From Leptotrichia sp. oral taxon 215 (GTDB lineage: Bacteria > Fusobacteriota > Fusobacteriia > Fusobacteriales > Leptotrichiaceae): a DNA stretch of 5,005 nt. The stretch covers positions 1 to 5,005 of the forward strand of contig CAJPML010000104.1 of the NCBI GenBank assembly GCA_905371725.1, written 5' to 3'. Position 1 is the stretch's first letter; each line of letters starts with the position of its first letter. Positions 1 through 5,005 of this stretch are shown piece after piece. Both the position numbers and the translations under genes were made by a program. Under the pieces are notes generated by a model that was given only the letters and a program-made list of their open reading frames with translations, searched no databases and had not been told where the DNA came from.

Positions 1-69
1 TTTACTGAATATAAAAGTAGCCATGTGACCTAAAATATAAGCCTCTATTAAATAAAAGTTTTTTTTCAT
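1..69 (-). CDS. Partial small hydrophobic protein, N-terminus only
   Basis: This reading frame starts at an ATG read leftward from position 69 and stays open for 23 codons to the left edge. The visible protein begins MKKNFYLIEAYILGHMATFI and ends FSK at the edge. A basic start followed by a hydrophobic stretch suggests a signal anchor or first membrane segment. A Shine-Dalgarno-like GAGGAAG lies on the minus strand at 74-80, just upstream of the ATG, which is the main reason to believe the start. The gene lies 34 nt downstream of the 102-residue membrane protein gene on the same strand, with no terminator between them, so the two are probably co-transcribed. I do not recognise the family. The fragment is short, so the call rests on start context and hydrophobicity. 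Confidence 0.5.
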   Translation of the reverse strand, partial: MKKNFYLIEAYILGHMATFIFSK

Positions 70-103
70 TTTACTTCCTCACATTCTATAAAAAATTAAC
101 AGT

Positions 104-412
104 TTAAGTAAACATAAGAAATAATGGCGAAGATGCAAAAACTCTTATGCTTAAATAAAAAATTGCATAACGAAGTACTATTTTCAATCTTCTTTTTGTA
201 ACATCATTTTTTCCTGTTTCATTAATTGCATACAGTAAAAAATAAGTTAACAAAAATATTAAGAGTCTTATGAAAATATACTGAATTAATACTAAAAATA
301 ATTCAGGATAAAACAAGAATATTAAAAATTTAGACATTATAAACAAAAGAGCAGCAATATCCGGTAATAACATCATACTAAGAAAATCTTCTTTTTCTAA
401 ATATTTGAACAT
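104..412 (-). CDS. Small membrane protein of unknown function (102 aa)
   Basis: A complete 102-residue protein that I cannot assign to a family. After a charged start (MFKYLEKEDF) it is almost entirely hydrophobic. Likely membrane segments lie at about residues 12-36, 38-61 and 78-101. The second and third are separated by a polar, basic loop (about 63-77, including KNDVTKRRLK) that should face the cytoplasm by the positive-inside rule. No catalytic motif is visible. The start is well supported: a near-consensus TAAGGAGGAA on the minus strand at 420-429 sits 9 nt before the ATG, and an extended -10 promoter lies about 70 nt upstream. It is transcribed divergently from the PTS IIA gene and precedes another small hydrophobic reading frame. 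It could be an accessory or immunity-type membrane protein, but nothing in the sequence establishes that. Confidence 0.72.
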   Translation of the reverse strand: MFKYLEKEDFLSMMLLPDIAALLFIMSKFLIFLFYPELFLVLIQYIFIRLLIFLLTYFLLYAINETGKNDVTKRRLKIVLRYAIFYLSIRVFASSPLFLMFT

Positions 413-483
413 TAACAGGTTCCTCCTTATTATGTTATTTGTTAAATATTTTAATTAAGAATTCATTGGATTTCTTTTGAAAT

Positions 484-493
484 ATTATACCAT
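484..493 (-). promoter_or_regulatory. Extended -10 promoter for the leftward small-membrane-protein genes
   Basis: Read on the minus strand, 493 to 484 gives ATGGTATAAT: a perfect TATAAT preceded by TG one base upstream, the extended -10 arrangement. The matching -35 position (507-512, AGAACT) is poor, as is common for extended -10 promoters. Transcription would start near 477, giving a leader of about 65 nt before the ATG at 412. Confidence 0.6.
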
Positions 494-530
494 AGAAAAC
501 TTTTATAGTTCTTATTTTATTTTACATATA

Positions 531-559
531 GTGACACTTTATTTTACAACTTTTATAAA
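531..559 (+). promoter_or_regulatory. Upstream sigma70-type promoter for the PTS IIA gene
   Basis: GTGACA (531-536) and TATAAA (554-559) each match the -35 and -10 consensus at five of six bases and are separated by exactly 17 nt. Transcription would start near 566. It lies 54 nt upstream of a second promoter of the same design, so the EIIA gene may have tandem promoters. The region is very AT-rich, so the -10 alone carries little weight; the -35 with ideal spacing is the real evidence. Confidence 0.45.
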
Positions 560-584
560 TAATATAAAATAATAGCTTTTAAAA

Positions 585-613
585 TTGACTTCTTTCGAGG
601 CATATGATATAAA
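585..613 (+). promoter_or_regulatory. Main sigma70-type promoter for the PTS IIA gene
   Basis: TTGACT (585-590) and TATAAA (608-613) are separated by 17 nt, and a TG at 605-606 adds an extended -10 element. This is the best promoter in the window. Transcription would start near 620, leaving a leader of about 33 nt that contains the AGGAGGG ribosome binding site at 640-646. Confidence 0.7.
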
Positions 614-652
614 AAGATAAGAGAAAAATTAAAAAAATCAGGAGGGAATAAC

Positions 653-979
653 ATGGACGAAAAATTAGATTTGGAAATGATTGCAATGACACTTATAGGG
701 CGTGCAGGAGAAAGTAAAAGTCTTGCATATCAGGCACTTGCTGCAGCAAAGGAAGGCAAATTTGAAGAAGCTGAAGAATTTATGAAAAAAGCAAGTGATG
801 AAATGATAAAAGCACATGAAATACAGACTGATTTAATAGTAAAGGAAGCAGGTGGAGAGAAAATAGATGTAGGTCTTATAATGGTTCATTCTCAGGATCA
901 CCTGATGGGAGCAATACTATTTAAGGATCTTGTAAAGGAATTTATAGACCTTTATAAAAAAATGCATGAAAAAAAATAA
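653..979 (+). CDS. PTS lactose/cellobiose-family EIIA component
   Basis: A 108-residue cytoplasmic phosphotransfer protein of the PTS lactose/N,N'-diacetylchitobiose/cellobiose family, whose members take phosphate from HPr and pass it to a cognate EIIB. Length is typical for a stand-alone EIIA (about 100-115 aa). The family core is clear: GRAGESKSLAYQAL in helix 1, an acidic/basic helix (about 35-57) and the signature MVHSQDHLM at 77-85. By analogy with LacF and ChbA, His79 is the phosphorylated residue and Asp82 the metal-binding residue at the trimer interface. The helical, Glu/Lys-rich composition fits the family three-helix bundle. AGGAGGG at 640-646 sits about 7 nt before the ATG. No EIIB or EIIC gene is in the window; the 6-phospho-beta-glucosidase downstream suggests a cellobiose- or beta-glucoside-type substrate. 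I give no symbol because celC, chbA, licA and lacF cannot be separated by sequence alone. Confidence 0.95.
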   Translation: MDEKLDLEMIAMTLIGRAGESKSLAYQALAAAKEGKFEEAEEFMKKASDEMIKAHEIQTDLIVKEAGGEKIDVGLIMVHSQDHLMGAILFKDLVKEFIDLYKKMHEKK

Positions 980-1021
980 GAAGAACAAAGAGAAAAATTA
1001 ATATTTCATAACAGAACATGA

Positions 1022-1049
1022 GCTGTCTATATGATGACAGCAAGTTTTT
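1022..1049 (+). terminator. Weak intrinsic terminator or attenuator after the EIIA gene
   Basis: GCTGTC (1022-1027) and GACAGC (1036-1041) form a perfect 6-bp stem with an 8-nt loop, followed after three bases by a run of five T (1045-1049). The hairpin lies 43 nt after the EIIA stop codon and 50 nt before the lipoprotein start. The stem is short and the T-run modest, so partial read-through into the lipoprotein gene is likely. It would lower downstream expression relative to EIIA. Confidence 0.42.
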
Positions 1050-1053
1050 AAAT

Positions 1054-1087
1054 CTGATTAAAAAAATCAGTAATAAAATCAGGGAGG
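1054..1087 (+). promoter_or_regulatory. Leader hairpin and Shine-Dalgarno of the lipoprotein gene
   Basis: CTGATT (1054-1059) pairs perfectly with AATCAG at 1065-1070 around a five-A loop. A second AATCAG copy at 1077-1082 runs into the ribosome binding site AGGGAGG (1081-1087). The same CTGATT can therefore pair with either copy, and the second pairing would cover the first bases of the Shine-Dalgarno. The Shine-Dalgarno itself decides the start of the following gene: it is 11 nt from ATG 1099 and 5 nt from an in-frame TTG at 1093. The earlier ATG at 1018 has no ribosome binding site and lies beside the terminator-like stem. Confidence 0.4.
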
Positions 1088-1098
1088 ATTTTTTGATT

Positions 1099-2028
1099 AT
1101 GGTTTTGTATAAGAAAAAGCTGATTAAATACATTGTAATAGCCGGTTTTATCATGTTACAGATGTCGTGTGGTGGAAATCCTAAAAATGGGAATTCAGGA
1201 AATTCTAAATTAGATAATACTAAAAGTGTGAACAGCGTGACAGGGAAAACTGGAAATAATTCTAAAACGGTAAATTCAACACAGGCTGTGAATCCAGATG
1301 GGATGACTATAGAAACACGATATAATGTTCCTGCCGGTTACAAAAGAGTTGCTGTCGAAAATGGAAGCTTTGCAGATTTTCTGAGAAAACAGAAATTGAA
1401 GCCTTACGGAGAAAAAGCACTGTATTATAATGGACAGGCCAAAAGAAGCGAAGGGGTATATGACAGTGTAATTGATGTGGAAATAGGAGACAGGGATTTG
1501 CATCAGTGTGCAGATGCCATAATGCTCATAAGGGCAGAATATTTTTATCAGAAGAAGGAGTATGATAAAATTAATTTTAATTTTGTTTCAGGATTTAATG
1601 CACAGTACAGTAAATGGATACAGGGATACAGAATAAACCCGAATGGAAAAGGCTCCTACTATAAGAAGACTTCTCCGTCAAATACTTATAAAGATTTCAG
1701 AAGTTTCATGAATATTGTATTTGGATATGCAGGTACATTGTCCATGGAAAAGGAAATGAAACCTCAGTCTCTGGAAAATATGAAAATAGGAGACGTATTT
1801 ATCATGGGAGGAAGTCCCGGGCATGCTGTAATTATTGTGGATATGGCTGAAAATGACAAAGGGGAAAAGATATTCATGCTTGCACAGTCATACATGCCGG
1901 CACAGCAGACACAGATTTTGATTAATCCTGCAGACGGAGATATGGGAGTATGGTATTCACTTAAAGGAAAGACTGTACTTGAAACCCCTGAATGGAGATT
2001 TCCGATAGAAAAATTGAGAAAATTTTGA
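1099..2028 (+). CDS. DUF4846-like lipoprotein
   Basis: A 309-residue predicted lipoprotein from ATG 1099. The N-terminus (MVLYKKKLIKYIVIAGFIML, then QMSC) is a type II signal peptide with Cys24 as the lipidation site. The lipobox is atypical, with Gln at -3 and Ser at -1. Residues about 25-66 form a low-complexity Asn/Ser/Thr/Lys/Gly linker, which should hold the domain off the membrane. The rest (about 73-305) resembles the uncharacterised DUF4846 family: YNVPAGY (75-81), LHQCADAI (134-141), INFNFVSGF (158-166), YSKWIQGYR (170-178), GGSPGHAVIIVD (237-248) and LAQSYMPAQ (261-269). The biochemical role is unknown. A Cys at the head of a helix (Cys137), a His in a beta-strand-like segment (His242) and a following polar motif resemble a papain/NlpC-type layout, but this is inference. 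An in-frame ATG 81 nt upstream is rejected because it lacks a ribosome binding site and would bury the signal peptide. The racemase gene follows after 9 nt. Confidence 0.82.
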   Translation: MVLYKKKLIKYIVIAGFIMLQMSCGGNPKNGNSGNSKLDNTKSVNSVTGKTGNNSKTVNSTQAVNPDGMTIETRYNVPAGYKRVAVENGSFADFLRKQKLKPYGEKALYYNGQAKRSEGVYDSVIDVEIGDRDLHQCADAIMLIRAEYFYQKKEYDKINFNFVSGFNAQYSKWIQGYRINPNGKGSYYKKTSPSNTYKDFRSFMNIVFGYAGTLSMEKEMKPQSLENMKIGDVFIMGGSPGHAVIIVDMAENDKGEKIFMLAQSYMPAQQTQILINPADGDMGVWYSLKGKTVLETPEWRFPIEKLRKF

Positions 2029-2040
2029 GGTGAAACTTTG
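2027..2040 (+). promoter_or_regulatory. Shine-Dalgarno that fixes the TTG start of the racemase gene
   Basis: GAGGTGA (2027-2033) begins inside the TGA stop codon of the lipoprotein gene and lies at good spacing before TTG at 2038-2040. The codons after TTG give KIAVMAGTP, a normal first beta strand for the racemase family, whereas the next in-frame ATG (2053) would remove most of that strand. The overlap of stop codon and ribosome binding site points to translational coupling. Confidence 0.75.
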
Positions 2041-2685
2041 AAAATAGCAGTAATGGCAGGCACTCCCATAGATACAAATATGGGAGCTGTTCTTCTTGAA
2101 AAAAATGGATTTTCTGAAAATGAAATAATAAGAATACCGGTATCTGAAAATCCTGTAAAACAGACAATATTTCAGACTTCAGAAACAGAGTATAAGGAAA
2201 AGGTAATAAACGGTCATATAGACAACATAAAAAAGGCTGACTGCAATGTACTTTTTGTATATTGTAATTCGTTAAGCGGAGCAGTGGATTTTGAAAAACT
2301 GCAAAAGCAAAATGATATAAATATAGTTACTCCCATGCAGATATATAGAGAAATAGCTGATAAGTATAAAAAGATAGCTGTATTTGCCGCAAATGCGCAG
2401 GGACTTGCCGGAATAGAAAATGCCATGTTCAAAGGCAATAGCAATATTAACATAACAGGGATGACATTTCTTGAAATAGTAAAGGAAATAGAAAAGGGTA
2501 CTTTGCCTGAGGTAATCGCAGAAAAATTTCATTTTGGCAAACTTGCAGAGTATCTTAAGAACTTAGGAAATGAGGCAATTCTTTTTGGATGTACTCATTT
2601 TCCATATATTGAAAATGAAATCAGGAAGAAATCTGAAATGGAAATAATAAATCCTTCACAGAAAATGCTGGAAAAATTAAAGTGA
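2038..2685 (+). CDS. Aspartate/glutamate racemase family protein
   Basis: A 215-residue cytoplasmic protein of the cofactor-independent Asp/Glu racemase superfamily, whose members use two cysteines to invert the alpha-carbon of an amino or related acid. Both are present in the right contexts: Cys76 in FVYCNSLSG and Cys185 in LFGCTHFPY, the latter followed by the usual Thr-His (His187). A TP(M)Q segment at 98-101 and VFAANAQG (115-122) fit the middle of the fold. The N-terminus reads MAGTPIDTNMG instead of the FDSGVGG loop of MurI, so the catalytic Asp-Ser pair of glutamate racemases is absent. It is also about 50 residues shorter than MurI. This argues against calling it murI; an aspartate racemase or an enzyme for another substrate fits better. 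The start is TTG. It is probably translated in step with the lipoprotein gene. The 100-nt gap after it holds no clear terminator. Confidence 0.85.
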   Translation: MKIAVMAGTPIDTNMGAVLLEKNGFSENEIIRIPVSENPVKQTIFQTSETEYKEKVINGHIDNIKKADCNVLFVYCNSLSGAVDFEKLQKQNDINIVTPMQIYREIADKYKKIAVFAANAQGLAGIENAMFKGNSNINITGMTFLEIVKEIEKGTLPEVIAEKFHFGKLAEYLKNLGNEAILFGCTHFPYIENEIRKKSEMEIINPSQKMLEKLK

Positions 2686-2709
2686 GAATCATAAAAAATA
2701 TGTAAAAAT

Positions 2710-2723
2710 TGTTCGTCGGAACA
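2710..2723. promoter_or_regulatory. Dyad upstream of the glucosidase gene, possible operator
   Basis: TGTTC and GAACA form a perfect inverted repeat around GTCG in the gap between the racemase and glucosidase genes. It has the outer TG...CA spacing of a LacI/CcpA-type operator (14 bp) but lacks the central CG of a catabolite-response element, so it is at best cre-like. It could instead be a small RNA hairpin. It lies 62 nt before the glucosidase start. Confidence 0.3.
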
Positions 2724-2747
2724 GCAGTCAGAATAACAGAAGGTCAG
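2720..2747 (+). repeat. Imperfect tandem direct repeat before the glucosidase gene
   Basis: AACAG-CA-GTCAG (2720-2731) is followed by AACAG-AAG-GTCAG (2735-2747), two copies about 15 nt apart that overlap the right arm of the neighbouring dyad. The repeat could be a binding site for a regulator of the beta-glucoside gene. With only two short copies, chance is also possible. Confidence 0.35.
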
Positions 2748-2757
2748 GACAGTTACT

Positions 2758-2771
2758 ATATTAATTAATAT
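2758..2771. repeat. 14-bp perfect palindrome next to the glucosidase ribosome binding site
   Basis: ATATTAATTAATAT is perfectly self-complementary and ends where the ribosome binding site GAGGAGG (2772-2778) begins. It is all A/T, which makes chance palindromes easier in this genome. Its position just upstream of the Shine-Dalgarno means a bound protein or a hairpin there could affect expression. Confidence 0.35.
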
Positions 2772-2773
2772 GA

Positions 2774-4207
<1,434 letters not shown>

Positions 4208-4243
4208 TCAGTATCCTGGTAATCTTTCAAAATCTATACAGCC

Positions 4244-4249
4244 TATAAT
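4244..4249 (+). promoter_or_regulatory. Possible -10 box before the TraX-family gene
   Basis: A perfect TATAAT lies in the 68-nt gap between the glucosidase and TraX-family genes, 27 nt before the ATG, which is a suitable distance. No recognisable -35 exists at 16-18 nt spacing (4221-4226 reads AATCTT) and there is no extended TG. It may be an internal promoter or a chance match in AT-rich sequence. The gap has no convincing terminator hairpin, so read-through from the glucosidase gene is likely. Confidence 0.25.
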
Positions 4250-4275
4250 AATAAACTGAAAGGAATTGGCAGATA

Positions 4276-5001
4276 ATGGATAAAAGTAATGGAAAATGGG
4301 ATAAACTGCGTATATTTTCAGGTGCACAGTTAAAATATATTGCCTTTTCATCAATGCTCATGGATCATGTAAATAAAGCGCTGATATACCCTTTTCTGAG
4401 TGGTGAAGGAATCTTACAGCGTATAAGTGATGTATTTGACATTTTAGGAAGGATAGCATTTCCACTGTTTGCCTTCTTTCTTGTGGAAGGGTTCTTTAAG
4501 ACAGGAAACAGAAAAAAATATCTCTTCTACCTCGTATTTTTTGGAATAATTTCTGAAATTCCGTTTGATATGTTCCAGTCAAGCGTGTTTTTTGAGCCAA
4601 ATTCCAATAATGTAATGTTTACTCTGGCTTTAATGCTGATAACAATATGGATTATAGATACTTTAAAATTAAAGATGCAGAAATTTCCTAAATATATCTG
4701 GTATTCTCTTTCATCTGTAATTGTTGGAATAATGTGCATTATATCAATGGTTACAGGAATGGATTATGAGTATCATGCAATTATGATTGGATATTTCTTT
4801 TATACTTTCTATGATAAACCTGTATTTGCAATATTTTTTGGATATCTCTCAATTTTTAAGGAATTCTGGTCATTACTTGGATTTGGTCTGATACTTACAT
4901 ATAATGGGAAACGTGGAAAACAGAGTAAAATGTTAAATTACTGTTTTTATCCAGTTCATCTTTTAATTCTGGGAATATTAAGAATGATTTTAAAAATATA
5001 A
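4276..5001 (+). CDS. TraX-family integral membrane protein
   Basis: A 241-residue polytopic membrane protein resembling the TraX family. The namesake, F-plasmid TraX, N-acetylates the pilin subunit; chromosomal homologues are widespread and mostly uncharacterised. Family marks visible in order are SGAQLKYIAFSSMLMDHVN (15-33) with Asp30-His31, FPLFAFFLVEGFFKTGNRKK (62-81), SEIPFD (93-98), NNVMFTLAL (111-119), DYEYHAIM (163-170), YNGKRG (209-214) and the C-terminal FYPVHLLIL (224-232). About seven to eight hydrophobic segments are likely. The Asp-His near the first membrane segment and the His of YPVH are candidates for an acyl-transfer site, by analogy only. AAGGA at 4260-4264 lies 11 nt before the ATG, a little distant. 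No pilin or conjugation gene is nearby, so an F-pilus role is unlikely; modification of a surface polymer or protein is a guess. The stop codon is 4 nt from the right edge. Confidence 0.85.
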   Translation: MDKSNGKWDKLRIFSGAQLKYIAFSSMLMDHVNKALIYPFLSGEGILQRISDVFDILGRIAFPLFAFFLVEGFFKTGNRKKYLFYLVFFGIISEIPFDMFQSSVFFEPNSNNVMFTLALMLITIWIIDTLKLKMQKFPKYIWYSLSSVIVGIMCIISMVTGMDYEYHAIMIGYFFYTFYDKPVFAIFFGYLSIFKEFWSLLGFGLILTYNGKRGKQSKMLNYCFYPVHLLILGILRMILKI

Positions 5002-5005
5002 ATAT

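Noticed and set aside
498..557. Repeat of AACTTTTATA at 498-507 and 548-557
   Set aside because: Two copies of an AT-rich 10-mer in a very AT-rich control region are expected by chance, and the second is mostly explained by the -10 box it overlaps.
1018..1098. Extended N-terminus of the lipoprotein from ATG 1018
   Set aside because: There is no Shine-Dalgarno before it, the codons run through the terminator-like stem, and the extension would place 27 polar residues before a normal signal peptide.
942..1154. A 70-residue minus-strand reading frame across the EIIA end and lipoprotein leader
   Set aside because: It lies antisense to the EIIA C-terminus and the lipoprotein signal peptide, has no ribosome binding site, and its hydrophobicity comes from reverse-reading A-rich sequence.
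2038..2685. Glutamate racemase MurI
   Set aside because: The N-terminal DSG(V)GG loop is absent and the protein is clearly shorter than MurI; only the superfamily call is supported.
2710..2723. True catabolite-response element (cre)
   Set aside because: The outer TG...CA spacing fits, but the central CG and the consensus A at position 5 are missing, so it is kept only as a possible operator dyad.

Overview
The window is AT-rich, with A-rich Shine-Dalgarno leaders (AGGAGG type) and heavy use of ATA, AGA and AAA codons. One start codon is TTG. Together with the gene content (a lactose/cellobiose-type PTS IIA, a GH1 6-phospho-beta-glucosidase, a DUF4846-like lipoprotein and a chromosomal TraX-family protein), this suggests a low-GC anaerobe. 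My best guess is Fusobacteriota, in the Leptotrichia/Sebaldella neighbourhood. A low-GC Firmicute cannot be excluded, and the taxonomic call is inference.

Layout. Positions 1-412 carry two small minus-strand genes for hydrophobic proteins. One is cut by the left edge; the other is a complete 102-residue predicted membrane protein. I recognise neither. Positions 413-652 form a divergent control region. It has an extended -10 promoter (TGGTATAAT) facing left and two tandem sigma70-type promoters facing right. From 653 to the end, five genes all run rightward: PTS EIIA (653-979), a lipoprotein (1099-2028), an aspartate/glutamate racemase-family protein (2038-2685), a 6-phospho-beta-glucosidase (2786-4207) and a TraX-family membrane protein (4276-5001, complete just before the right edge).

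How the genes could work together. EIIA and the glucosidase are two parts of a beta-glucoside pathway: EIIA relays phosphate for uptake of a cellobiose-like sugar, and the glucosidase cleaves the imported 6-phospho-glucoside. The partner EIIB and EIIC are not in the window, and the two sugar genes are separated by the lipoprotein and racemase. Those two genes are packed tightly: the racemase Shine-Dalgarno overlaps the lipoprotein stop codon, so they are probably translationally coupled and may share a cell-envelope or amino-acid role. The gaps before the lipoprotein (119 nt, with two hairpins) and before the glucosidase (100 nt, with a dyad, a direct repeat and a palindrome) suggest regulated sub-units within one same-strand cluster.

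I see no rRNA, tRNA, CRISPR array, insertion sequence or integration site. No clearly undescribed multi-gene system is visible. The points most worth following are the possible Cys/His catalytic site of the lipoprotein and its coupling to a racemase, the structured leader before it, and the unrecognised small membrane proteins at the left edge.
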